Shown: positions 43,651-55,319 of the stretch, piece by piece | Layout of the letters: each line of letters opens with the position of its first letter | Numbering within the stretch: position 1 is the first letter of the stretch | From: Blasia pusilla | Lineage: Eukaryota; Marchantiophyta; Marchantiopsida; Blasiales | Direction of reading: 5' to 3' | NCBI GenBank assembly: GCA_050084515.1 | Contig: CM114272.1 | Coordinates: forward strand, 50,282,001 to 50,346,000 | Length of the DNA: 64,000 nucleotides | Program-made: the position numbers and the translations under genes | The notes under the pieces: generated by a model | The model's database searches: none | What the model saw: only the letters and a program-made list of their open reading frames with translations | What the model was told of the DNA's origin: nothing

Positions 43651-45852
43651 CAAATTTCACACATCCATTGTGAGAGTGATTCAAAAGAAAAATAATAGAA
43701 GTGCTATATTTTTTCTTATTATCTTTGATTTTTTTTCTATTGTGCATACCGTGTTGACAATAATACAATGGATTTGGTTCATCCCAGTTCATATGACTAA
43801 TTTAGTCTACATTCTAGTTATGTTAAGTTGTGAACTAGATGCGTCTCAAATTAGGGTGTGGGGAGTATGCTCTCTAATGTAGGTAGTCGATGCTTACATT
43901 TGTTTTTACAGTTTTGTGATGTTTTTAGTACGGGAGCGTTGGAGGAGGTGGACACTCCCTATTTGTGGTACAACATCTTGCATGACACATCAATATTTAA
44001 TTTGGAGGGAATCACCAATGCGGTATCTAGCAAGTGAGAAGACACTCCGACATAGGAAAGTGTTGTATTCATTTTACAAGCATAAAGTCAAGTGACATCG
44101 CGATAAGACGTCTTTTGGGTCCCTAGTTGTAAAATGAGGATGATCTATTTTTACGTCACAAGGTCTTTCATTTAACAAGGTACTGTATCTATGAAGTGCA
44201 TCCCTAATATTAGGTAATTGTGCAAACTCAGTAGTCAAGAGTGTGCTTGGACATCCAAGATGAATCAAGAGTGTAGCTTGGACGTCCAAGACGAAACCAT
44301 ACGTATAGTACCCGCACTCAAATCAACATAAAATCAAAAAAATTATGAACATGAAGTCTATGACAACGGAGTATAATTTGAGACGTCCTATCATGTCTTT
44401 AGTAGGGCATCTCATATGTCGAGACATAAGTTTCACTACGTCTTCACGGTAAAACCAAGACGATCTCTTCCTATGTCAAAGGGCATATTATTTTATCAAG
44501 TGTCATATTTTACACATGGTGTAAACTAAATAAATGGGGAGTGTGGCTCTTCATGCTGACTTAAGAGCGAGGACCTACCTCTTCCAACACCCTAACCTCA
44601 AGTAAGTCCAAAAATAAAGGTATTGACATGACTTCGTCCATAATCCACCATACTCTAACAGGGCGTTAAGGGTCTCAAATTTGTTCGTAGGTTTGGATGA
44701 CAATAGGTCGTGTCAGGTGTCCCGAACGGGGTAGAGTAGACGTTCGCCTCTTACGGCCGGACGTAGAGATATGTTCCCTCTATTTACTTCATGTCACGTG
44801 AAAAATACTGAACCTTGATAAACCCTCGGAATACCGTCCACCTTTTACGTAAGTCCCCGGACGTCGTAAAAGACGTCCGGGGACTTACGCCCCGCTATTG
44901 TCGTGTTTAATTTTACGATTTTTCGCCGTTTGTAGTAGTGGGGATAGAGGCACGGGCACGACGTGCCGGACGGGAAAATTCAACGGGGTCGCGGCGTGAC
45001 ACCCCAGTGTTGGAATCGTCCCGTTGGACAAAACCCTAAGCCCCTGACGACGCTCGGCGCTCGACGCAATTCTTGACTGGGCCGGGGGTACCAGAGCCGT
45101 GGTGAGAAGTGTGGGAAGTCTAGCAGGAGAAGGCAGAAGTGGGAATCCGGAGCTTCGTAATGTCCTTCATACCCGACAGATTCGAAGAGCATTGTTGTGG
45201 CATGTTTCTTGCAGATTCGGTGCATGGAGCAGTCAATTGTGAGGCTGTGAACCGGCATCGCTGCGCACGAGAAACCATCGTTCAATTACCTGGACGGTTT
45301 GCTTATCAGCCTACTAGTGGAGGTTCAAAATCAACGATTTAAAGTGGGGTGGTCTTGGTGGCATTTGCAAGCAGTGCTGCCACCTCGCGGTAGCTTGGTC
45401 TTGGGTGCAGTTCACCTCTGTTCGCTCCGGGCATTGCGGAAACCCGTTAGTAGCTCTGTGCCAGATTTTGTTGATCCAACTAGTGCTCTTTCGCCCTTAT
45501 TTAAGAGGACCTCTTGTCGTTCTACTGCACTTGTGATCGTGGTATAGGTTTCTCACTCTCTGAATGGTCTGGTTCTAGGGGGCGATGACTCCAGCCTTTT
45601 GTTTAATTCATCAAATATGGGGTGTTTTGTTTCCTGATTGGGGCTCCGTGCTTCATTCATCTTACCCCATTTCGTGACTCACGTGGTCGAATGGCGTGAA
45701 GATTTGTTTTTGAATGTTGTGGTTTAGGGTCAGGGTTACGTACTGATGTACCCAACCCGCCGGTTTTGATTTCGGACATTCGTCCATGTATGTATTTTAG
45801 CTCAAGAAATGCTACTTGCAGGAACAAATCGGGAATTGAGCTAGTCGCGCTT
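43651..45852. other. Intergenic stretch with a CACTA-like transposon end; SURF6 upstream region
   Basis: The stretch 44.04-44.94 kb is rich in short 'gacgtc'-type words, including a perfect 18-bp-arm palindrome at 44848-44889, and ends in 'gccgtttgtagtagtg' (44940). This fits a non-autonomous CACTA element with subterminal repeats. From about 44950 the base composition becomes more balanced towards the SURF6 start, probably its promoter and 5' leader. No TATA box could be assigned. Confidence 0.45.
44848..44889. repeat. Perfect 18-bp-arm palindrome
   Basis: cgtaagtccccggacgtc (44848-44865) and gacgtccggggacttacg (44872-44889) surround a 6-base loop. Confidence 0.92.
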
Positions 45853-48800
45853 ATGGCGGATACTTTGGTCGATCTGCCCTCGATCGTGCACTCGCACTGC
45901 CTTTGTAAGTCCACGGATGATAGAACTTGTCTTTTCTTCACTGACTCGTGCAGAGAGAGCTTTGAATTTTGGTCTCTATTGCGGGGCATGTAACAGAATT
46001 TTGCCATTCGCTCATACCTCCTTTCCGACCCAGAGGAGTCGACTGCTTCCACTACTCATAACCTTGCCTCTACGTTTAGCACGGCAGTGTTGTATGCGGT
46101 TCAGCAAGACTTCAGATAGAGAAGCCGACGGATCCGAGATTACGTCTTCCTATGTCAATTCGCGACTTCACTTTCTCACCGGTTCCACTTTTCCTTACTG
46201 GTGCTTACATGCATCGAACCACTAGGATACTACTTGGGTAGCCGTCCGCATCATCTAGTACACGCAAAGTGAATGCCTCACTCTGCTTCCACATTACCTT
46301 TCAAGGAACTCTTGCGTTCGATTGCTAGGATCTTCTAGCGTCAATCTTTTCTTTCCGAATTCGCATTCAGATGAGCTCTACCAGTTATGGTTAGGGGTGC
46401 CCACTTCATTGTGGTATGAAGGGCATGAGTCTTCTGCAGACCAAGGTAGTCATGTCAGTAGCTTTGTCTCATGTTCGATGCAGGTCCTGAAACTCCTGCT
46501 GGCCATAAGTTTGAGCTTGACGACGAAGACAACGTCAAGAGGGCCGTGGTGTTTCGTGCGGATGCGTTCTGGAAGACTTGGTCATAGACCAAACAGGCTA
46601 TTGAGCTGCCTCAAGAATCTAATTTTGCACATTAGTAAGGACCAGAGAATATTCATGTATCAGGAAAAATCTCTCTGAATTAGTATAGAAGATCAAAGAA
46701 CATGTGAATAGAAAGAAAGAAAGGAAATTTGCAGAGAACAGCAACATGATTCTGTGTTTAGGAGAGCGATCAGCATATTGGTATTTCCAATGTATCGAAT
46801 GATGGCAGAGGATAAGGAACCAATTGGCAGCAGAATTCGGAAGCTGAATTGATGATGTCAATTCTTTTCCAGATTAGCAAGTCACAGTGGGATACGTCAA
46901 CTGTAAGGAGGGCTTAGGCAGTTGCTTGATCAAGATTTAGTCCGCCAGGTATCCACCTCAGTTCAGGAAGATTTAATTTAAAAGTGTGAGCTACTGTTCC
47001 AACTTAGGAAGAAGTGTCAAAGAGAAGCCAATTGCCGCCACCAAACAATTGCAAAATATCACCAAGCTATCAGTGTGAGACACAGTTTTTGGTGGAGGCA
47101 GCCTTGCTACCTCTGGTAATCACCACAAATTTTGGGTGTCAACTTATTGGTTGGGACAGTAGCTCGTGGACAGCCTTTTTTTTAAAATGATGCTTACTCC
47201 CTTAGAACAGAAAATTTTATTCTGCAAGGCTGGCATCCACCATGTACATCCTGTTTAAATTCTCTTTCTGCTGTTCTTCCGTGATATTCAGCTCAGAAAT
47301 TACCTTTGAACATAAGACCATGCCTGCCTGCAACCTCTTTTTAAAATATTCTCACCAGTGAGAACACGAAAGTCTCCCAATTAAGATGGACAGCCACCAT
47401 TTCCTGTCCAGTATTGGAAGGGTTCATTTTTCTGCCTTCCAGTAGTCATGGTGGACCTCCTGACCTGGGCCTTCTTCTTCATTGTCCCATGAATGAGATG
47501 GCATTTCTTATGCAGGATGGTTTCCATGATCGAGTTTACATGCTAGATAAGTTCTGTACATAAATGATCTTCTCATTGAGGAAATCCTGTAATAGCCTCT
47601 CAAGAGCGTAGATTTTGTGCGCTGATTGGGCGGTGAAAGTGACTGGAGTGGGTGGACAAAGAAATGAAGAAAGCATCACATGGGAGGATGAGACTCTCAG
47701 TTAGAGTGAGTGCTTTACCATATGAATGGAAGGAACAGAGCTTCCAGGTGTCAGCCAAGAAACTCGTTGCAACATTATCTTGTGATTTGGGGTACCTGAT
47801 TGAGGACCCCAAATCACAAGTCTATGTACCCGCGCACCAGCAGGGGACATTGAATCTAGGCTATTGACAAATGGATTTGTGACACCAGCCTATCAATTCC
47901 AATGTATATTGTTACTCTTTCTTCTGCAGTTTAATACAAGTACCACACGGTGTCAGCAAGTGTCGTCTCCCCTCACCCAACATCCTAGGCTACTCTCCTT
48001 CCTCTTCTTGACAGATTGTCACCACTCTTTGGGGAAAGAAAAGACATACATGAGAAGAGACTTTAGCCCCATGATGTCATGTGTTCTATAGCCATATGAG
48101 TGAATCCTTGGTGGTATGCTGTTAGTAAAACGGAGAGTGAAAGGCCATGCATATCTGGATAATCCATGTAATAAGCGGTGAATTCCAATGTAATCTGAGT
48201 ATCTGTGGTGTGATGTGTTAATGCTTCATTGTTGCATGCTTTTTATTAAGCAAAATGTCTTGTCTGATTGCAGTTTTTGATGCACTGGTGGAGCTCATTC
48301 CTCCAAAGTTCTACATCCCAAATGAAGATGCCCATGACTCCTGGGTATGGTGTGTGTTCGCTGAAAATCAAATTTGAAGTCTTGCAAAAGTCTTTTGTTC
48401 TGAAGTTCTTGAATTGTTGTTTGCCTACATGTCGATGCACTCCTTCATGGTTAATTATTACTTATTGATAACTTTGGATTGGGCCTTTCCAGACTTACAA
48501 CAAAAGTAAGGCTGCAAAGGCAGCAGCACGAATTCAGACAAAGGAGAACCTGAAGAAGGCTAAGCGTGATCGGGTATCTGATATTCGTTCCATCCATGAG
48601 TGTCTAGAGAGAAACAAAAAAAGTGAACATGCAATGAAGTCCTAGATCAGCAGAAAGTGGAACTGTGATGGTGGACCCTGATTTCCCTCAAACCTTCCAT
48701 TTACATTGTTTTCAGAAGACTTCACCAAAAGGGATATTCCGGACTAACATGGTGATCCTAACAACCTTTGTGAATTTGTCTTCAGCTGGATCCAGACAAA

Positions 48801-51053
48801 TTCAAGTCAACACTACAAGTTTTGCAAGAACAAAAAGTGGAGACAGAGAAAGCAGACCCAGAGGTCAAGGCACCCTCTACAGGTTTGCAGGCAGTGCTGT
48901 CTTAATTTGCATTGCTTCAGGGAGGTCCTAACTTTGCCGAACAAGTTTCCGGTAGTTCATAGTTTAGTAGCAACTTCCAAACATCCATACTTTCTTGTGT
49001 GAGTTTTTCTGGCCTTGAGATCTTCTACTTTTTACACCCTGTGTCGCCTTGTACACATTCATGAACCCACTATCCACAGTGAGTAGTTGGTGCATTCTGC
49101 TGTGATTTTGCAGCTCCTGTGAACAGGGCAGTGACATATGAGGAGCTTCGGGAGAGATTGCACAAACGTATCTCCATGTTGCGTTCGAAGCGACATGCAG
49201 ATGCCGCTGCAGCTGCTACAATGAGTGCTCGTACTTTCCAAAATGAAAAGAAGAAGGAGTCTTTAAAACGGAGATTAAAAACTGCTCCCAAAGATCTTGA
49301 ATCTCCCGGAGATGGAAGTGATCAAGATGAACCTTCTTCCAAACCTGTCAGCAAAGAAGAACAACCTCACACTAAACGGCAGAAGAAAGTGACTGGAACT
49401 ATTCCAAATAGATCGAAGGTATGAAGTGGGAGCTTTCTCCCAGACTTTCTTTGCCATTCTCCTTTTTAATTATATTCTGGTGTTAGTCTACCAAGGTTTG
49501 AGAGCTTTGCTATATAACCTGCAAATGCAAGTTCAATTCCTTATTGACATCCAGATTTGAAGGGAAAAAAGAAGAGCTAGTAGTGAATCTAGATCATGTT
49601 ATTTCGTCTGACGTTTACAAAGAGCTTTGTTGTTTCATGATGCAGAAAGATTTGGGGGGAATGGACCAGCTTGAATTCAGTCGTGTCAAGATGGGTCTCG
49701 ACAATTCTATTACAGGTAATAAGAGACGACGGAAAGAATCCAAAGAGCAGCTCCTTCAAAAGGTATGCCATTGTTTCTATTTTGGGTTATCATGCCTCAA
49801 ATTGCCTCATCCAGATCTGTATGTGAAATTGAAGACTTCCTCTTGATCTGGAGTAATTGGCTGAGCTTGTTTTCGCCTGTGGTGTTAAACATACAAGATG
49901 TGAGGGTAAATCTGAGATGCACATTGATTTGTGCCACAGGCTGTAGAACTCCAAAAGAACATGCAGGATCCTGAGAAAGGCCAGGTAAGAGCTCCATTTA
50001 ACACCCTGGATGTGCTCTGCATGTGAGATCCCTTTCCCTGTTATCACATATCCTTGGGCAGGGAGTCATTACACATCCTTGGGCTTTGTTCTTTTGAGGA
50101 CTCTGGAACCCTGGATGTGCTCTGCATATTCCATCTACTCAAGCTGACAGAGGTCTGAGCATGGTCTATGTCATTGTACAGGAGATTATATCACAGCACT
50201 CGTGGACAGCAGCAGTGAGTCGAGCAGCTGGAGAGAAGGTGAGTTGCGAACATAAGTGCAAGTCAACTCTGGAATGACCAAATTTGCATGCGTGGTTTTG
50301 GATCAATCATGGAATGAATATTTGTACCAAATGTAATATTTGAATTCGCTGCAGGTTTTGGATAACCCCAAGCTTCTGAAGAAAAGCATGAAGAGAGAAA
50401 AGCAGCAAACAGTGAAAAGTGCCAAGAAATGGTAAGATTGAGTCCTGTGATAGTGTCTAAATGGGTACTTTGTTTAAAGTAGGAGTTTATGTAGAGCTGC
50501 ACACTTTGATTCATAACTTACGGTTCATCTTAACTTTCCTGGTCCAACTGGTTTTCTTTGTTACCTGAGTTCAAACACAGGTTTCTCTATCTTTTGTGAA
50601 GGGATAGAAATTGTGCATTTCTGGCTGTGAATACACTGGACCCTAGGATCATTCTAGCAAGAGCTATGCCTTGGTGTGTGTGTACAGATTTAATTGCCCT
50701 TTTTGTGAGTGCAGGAAAGAGAGGAAAGATTATGAGAAGAAGGGCATGAGTGAAAAACAGAGAAACCGCAAGGAAAATATCACGAAACGACTGGATTCAA
50801 TAAAGGAACGCAAGATTGCAAAGGTGAGTGAATCTATCTGAAATCAATTGGTTCTTGAGCACTGCTGTGCATGTTACTTTTGTTACCCAACATATTTTTG
50901 TGCTTAGTCAATGTTCTAGGCTAGGAGAAGACCCTCAGTATTTTCAGAGTAGTCCTATTCTGACTTTTGTTTTGTTTATGTGACTTTCAGAGAGAGAAAA
51001 AACTCATGAGACCTGGCTTTGAGGGTCGGAAGGCTGGTTTTATTAATACCTGA
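45853..51053 (+). CDS. SURF6: SURF6 / Rrp14-family nucleolar protein, 11 coding exons
   Basis: Exons: 45853-45904, 48274-48344, 48493-48573, 48786-48882, 49114-49418, 49532-49762, 49940-49984, 50182-50238, 50355-50431, 50715-50823, 50991-51053. All introns are GT-AG, phases agree throughout, and the total is 1188 nt (395 residues). The N-terminus has the family's conserved 'SIVHSHCLFFDALVELIPPK' followed by 'FYIP'. The C-terminal SURF6 domain (about residues 200-395) includes 'LEFSRVKMG', 'HSWTAAVSRAAGEKVLDNPK', 'KWKERKDYEKKGMSEKQRNR' and ends 'RPGFEGRKAGFIN'. The protein is highly basic with coiled-coil-like Lys/Glu-rich stretches. The family works in the nucleolus in ribosome biogenesis (yeast Rrp14, mainly 60S and also 40S). 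The start at 45853 was chosen because homology begins there; an in-frame ATG at 45766 also exists. The acceptor of exon 6 (49532) is the least certain. Intron 1 is about 2.4 kb. The gene looks intact. Confidence 0.94.
45905..48273 (+). other. SURF6 intron 1
   Basis: This is a 2369-bp intron between donor 'ctttGTAAGT' and acceptor 'gattgcAG'. It holds a 14-bp-arm hairpin (cttgtgatttgggg, 47779-47792 / ccccaaatcacaag, 47807-47820). No nested gene was recognised. Confidence 0.8.
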
Positions 51054-53520
51054 TTTGCACACATCATTCTTAAGGTCCTCTCCAGCAGAGGAACTAAAGA
51101 AAAGTTCATTTGCCCAGATACAGGTCAGTGGCTTCTACCCTAGCTCTTACTTTGTTTCAAGACGTCTTTGAAAGAAAATGACACAGCGGCATCATTTTAG
51201 CCATTTATATCGGACAATATTGCATGCGTCATTTCTACATGGCGACGAACTATTACAGGCAAAGCTAAACTGTCACAGATCAAAGCTTGAATCTCGGAAA
51301 GTCACAATCTCTTACCTGTGGTATGGTTCATTGAAGTGTCCAGTACCTCAAGAGAACAGAACAGATGTTCACAAAGTAAATGGTTTGCAACTCTGTTGTG
51401 TTGCAGAGTTGTTATGCTGATGGTGACTCGCTCAAGGAGAAATTGTTGTGTCAAATTTTTGGCCCTCTGAACAGAGATAATTGACACATTCTGAGAAGGT
51501 GAATCATAACTTCTCGTGTACCATAGCACGTCCACACCTGTAACGTACGTCTGTCTATTTAGGGGGTCAATCATCTCTAGTCACTCTCGCATATCATTTA
51601 GGCCATAAATTTTTTGTGTCCAATTCAATGGAAAAGATTTCCAAGGCTATGAAAACATCTTGGAAGTCCCTTGTTTTGATGTCCATCAATTTATTGAATC
51701 CAAAGGACCTAAAGTTCAAATTCTTAATCCTTTGTGTATATATTTATCATGAATCTTCATTACTATCAAGTCGTGTTCTCCCCATGGAGTGGGCCTTCCA
51801 CTTGTCCAATATTTGTGGAACTCTATGTCTAACTAGGTTGAGAAAGATGGGATGCACATCTCAATACTGGCAGTTTGGCTTCCAGACTGACTAGCAATAA
51901 CTTTGCCCCTCAAACGCAGATTGTAGCCTGTACCTCGATCCATTTCAGTAGTGTCAAACGTAACACATCTTGTGTTGCCTAGTCGCCCTTTCTGATCCAA
52001 TGCCTTGGGTTTTTGTTAAGATTGTCTCTCCCTTTCATGACACAGTATTCACACGAAGGATGATGTTGAGCTCTGCATAACTTCAAGCAACCTTGTTCTA
52101 CAAGGTTGTACAGCCTTCGAAACAATACCAGGGTTCCGAGTCAAATAGGCCCTCTTGCTAGTGTAACCTGCCATTCGAAACCGTCCAGGGCCTTAGCCTT
52201 GGCAACACGCTGACAGAGGGATGATGATGTCGCTCTCTCGTCTAGTTCTGTGGTGACCAAATCCACAGCACTAGACGAGAGAAAATTGGTGGAACATCAT
52301 GTGCCACCAATTTTCTCGTGGTGCTTGCTTTGCTTCTGTTGCGATGTCCCATTTCGGCAGATTGGACAAGTACTCTATCTAGTATTAGCAGAGGTGTGGA
52401 ATTTCCAGTATGGAGAGGAACTGCTCTTCGCTTACGGTCGGTCAGCAGACGGGTAAAAATTAACAGGGATGAGTGCAATATTTCACGTCGAGGAACGTCG
52501 GAAGAGATCGTCGAGACCTCCATGTTTCAAATCGTGGCTCACATGAATCGATACTACGTATGAGCTCCAATTCTTTCATCAGCGCCGGGCGTGTGTCTAC
52601 AAGGACTCGACCGCAGTCTTGCAACGCCGACCGACCACCAATCGTGAATAGCGGATTCGTCGTATCCGCCTCGAAATGATCAGCCTTCCACCGTACGGGC
52701 TCTGCAACGGAGGGATTCGACGGAATCACAGGCGCCGCACAGGTCCTCAGTCTGGACTCTGGAGCCCAGGGGGTGGTCGTGCGGTTCCGAGGACTGGTCG
52801 GTGGCCCAGAGCGATGCGCGATCCATAGTTACGTCGGCAGCACAAGAACTACTATGCAACGCGGAAATGAGCAGGTGACTGCCGCGAACTCGGCGCAGAG
52901 GGCTTTCTTAAGTGCAGATCCGAGCCAAGCGGTCTGGCTCTCTACGTACCCACAATCGGGAACCTATCTGATTTTTGCCACTCCCACAACAACGAGCTTT
53001 AAATATGCCATGAGGCACCTCGAGCAGATTTACTCGCGCGCGTGCGAGGAATAACACCAATCCGACCCAGTTTATAGGTGGATCGGTCCAGCTTACGCGC
53101 AAGAAGAGAACCCACCTACTTACGCACGCGGATACTTCAGATTGAAATGATGGATCGGTCTCTTGGCGGCCAACGAGAGAACCCACCCACCTACTTCTTC
53201 GCTCGCCCCGCCCCCGAGGCCAAGGCACGGCGGGTACCACAGCTGCCTCCACATCCCTACTTCGACGCCGAGAACGCAGCCGTGGGCCATTTGTGCAAGA
53301 ACGGACGTCAAACCCCGTCCTCTCTGCCTTGGCCGGGAGCTTCGCGAGTCAAAAGCCCCCAAAAAATAGGGGAGGGCCCATCACATGTATATTACTATTA
53401 TTATGACCCTTCTTATATAAGTCACGCGTCCTCGTCGCACGAGTCCTTTAGGACCAATAGAGTGACTTTATATTCCTGGACAGGTTAATTCGAGTTTGGA
53501 TGTTTTTCACTCGTGGCGAG
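51054..53520. other. Downstream of SURF6: unassigned, GC-richer from 52.2 kb
   Basis: The first part is probably SURF6 3' sequence. Two consecutive hairpins lie at 52234-52317. The plus-strand frame 52773-53054 (93 codons) contains 'AVWLSTYPQSGTYLI', reminiscent of the PAPS-binding 'YPKSGTTW' motif of sulfotransferases. Nothing else of that family is visible around it, so it is at best a fragment. No reliable gene model. Confidence 0.35.
52234..52317. repeat. Two adjacent, overlapping hairpins
   Basis: Hairpin 1: tctctcgtctagttctgtgg (52234-52253) pairs with ccacagcactagacgagaga (52263-52282), 19 of 20 matching. Hairpin 2: gagaaaattggtgg (52279-52292) pairs with ccaccaattttctc (52304-52317), perfectly. 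The right arm of the first overlaps the left arm of the second by four bases. Confidence 0.9.
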
Positions 53521-53584
53521 CAAGGCAAGGTCTAATATGGAGAAGAAAGGAGATCCTCGTTTTTTATTTTTTTTCCTAAAACCT

Positions 53585-53763
53585 GACTTCACCCAAGATA
53601 CCATGTTAATTAGCGGGCACAAAATTTTCTTCTTTGTTGCCCATAGAATGGAAAACATCTCGTTATTGTCGTGTAAGGAGAAACAAAATTTTCTGCCCAA
53701 TTGCCACATGTCAAGGATAGAGGTGTTTGTAAATCAAGAGACACACTCCCATAATAATATAGA
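53585..53763 (-). mobile_element. Non-autonomous Helitron remnant
   Basis: On the minus strand it starts TCTATATTATTATGGGAGTGTG at 53763 and follows the family at 42413-42625 ('cacatggcaattgggcag', 'tgggcaacaaagaag'). A ~40-bp stretch is duplicated in the middle. The 3' end with hairpin and CTAG is not recognisable, so 53585 is approximate. Confidence 0.65.
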
Positions 53764-54388
53764 TTATGGTTAAAGAAACGTGAATATTAGCAAAATGTAT
53801 TTCCGTGGTGGCTTCCTCCACAACCTCAATGTTCATGGGAGAGCAATATCCCTAGTAGCGTTAACATTCGGTCAACATTCAATGTTGTTCAAGATGCTTG
53901 TGTTTGCCCGAGGAAGCCTCTGAATTTATGAATTTGCGGAATGGTTTATACGAAAATTCATGGGAATCGTTCTCCGTGTAGCCGATGCCGCCACCACCTT
54001 TGCCTAGCCTTACACCCATATCCACCCGGAGATGAGCCCGTTCACCTAGCCAACTTTCTAGAGTATCCACCATGTCTAAATTGTGATTTAATTTCATTTT
54101 CTATAGTAATTTCTTGTTATGACCCCTTGGGCTTTAAATATAGACAACCTTTATTGCACAAAAGCAATAAAGGTTGTCAACACTACGTCTATCGCCCAAC
54201 ATCTTCATTAGCCTATTAGCTTGAACTTGGACATTGCCTAGCAATGGAAATTGTTTGTCTACAATGTAGGAATGCAATAACTATTGTCAAGTGTGCAAAA
54301 GTCAACACAAGGCCATGGTTGAGAGGTTTTACACTTTCCATATTGAGTGCGTCACCTCCTCATTCGAGGAACGGTTTGTCTTTAACTA
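53764..54388. other. Intergenic stretch with a 15-bp-arm hairpin
   Basis: gacaacctttattgc (54143-54157) and gcaataaaggttgtc (54164-54178) form a perfect hairpin. No gene is supported; the open frame at 53941-54219 has no recognised domain. Confidence 0.45.
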
Positions 54389-54720
54389 GTCATGTGCATA
54401 CACATCGCTACACAATCTATGTCGTTGTTCGTATCCACACAATAAATACTATCGATCTTCCCAACTTATGGATAGATCAGTATACATACAAAAATACATT
54501 AATGCTTGCTAACCAATACCACGCAAAAAAATTGAAGTAAGAACGGCTCACATAACCAACTTCACTTCTATTTGCCACATCTTGTGCCATCAATGTGAAC
54601 ATTCCAAGCTTTGGAGACCATAGAAAAGAGCATAAGAAAATAGCTTAAGCTTGATATAGGGAAAAAATAACACTTGGAAATCCCATTGCAACTACTTGTA
54701 AAATTTGTGACAAAGTGAGT
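54389..54720 (-). mobile_element. Diverged LTR relic related to the methyltransferase gypsy
   Basis: The blocks 'gtgcatacacatcgctacaca', 'gatcttccc..c..atggatagatc' and then '..cttcacttctatttgccacatcttgtgccatcaa' parallel 27665-27900 of the 3' LTR in order. Ends are approximate. It is probably an old solo LTR. Confidence 0.6.
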
Positions 54721-54817
54721 ATTTCAAGGAGTATATTTCATGGCCAAGCATACGATTCCCTTTGCATTGTTCTTTGGTCTTTGTAAATTATTGAAGTTAG
54801 TTTCCTAAAAAAAATTA

Positions 54818-54873
54818 CAAACCATTGTATCAAGATGACAAGAATTACAAACCATTGTATCAAGATGACAAGG
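54818..54873. repeat. Short tandem duplication
   Basis: 'attacaaaccattgtatcaagatgacaag' occurs twice in direct succession. Confidence 0.9.
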
Positions 54874-55319
54874 CATGTGCACATATGATAATATTCATTG
54901 GTAAGGTTTCGCAAAGGATGCTTCTAGAGAATGTTGGATCTTGCTCTTTTCTTGGATTGATGGTAGATGAATGAACTAACATTTCAAAGTAGTGACATTT
55001 GGTTGCTTTTTTTAACTATCTCAATAAAGGATGAGTGTAGGCATCCTTGTTGGGACTGATACAAATTTAGAATAATGATTCAAAGTGTAAACTTGTTTTT
55101 TTCAAGGAATGAAGCTTAGATTTTAACAAAACAATGAGTTGGGATCGGACAAAGCAAGTACCGTGATTGATCATAAAATGGGGTTGCAGCATGATTAGGA
55201 TAAAAATTCAATCCTTACATGACAATTATGCATTGTGTAGCACACACAATTAACTTGGTTGCAGTTGTTGCCGCCAAAAGCCCACAATGCAAGGAGTGAG
55301 TGAATTAAGTGGATAATAA

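Noticed and set aside
45657-46052. 131-codon minus-strand open frame
   Set aside because: It is antisense to SURF6 exon 1 and its flank. The plus-strand exon is confirmed by homology and splicing.
48574-48645. Read-through of SURF6 exon 3 into an open tail ending in TAG
   Set aside because: The GT donor at 48574 joins in phase to 48786, which continues the family sequence (LDPDKFKSTLQ). The tail is intron.
49544-49846. Single-exon reading of the SURF6 middle part to 49846
   Set aside because: The family sequence stops at the GT donor at 49763 and resumes at 49940. The end of the open frame is intron.
52908-53252. 114-codon minus-strand open frame in GC-rich DNA
   Set aside because: Open frames on both strands are expected from GC-rich composition. 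No domain is seen.
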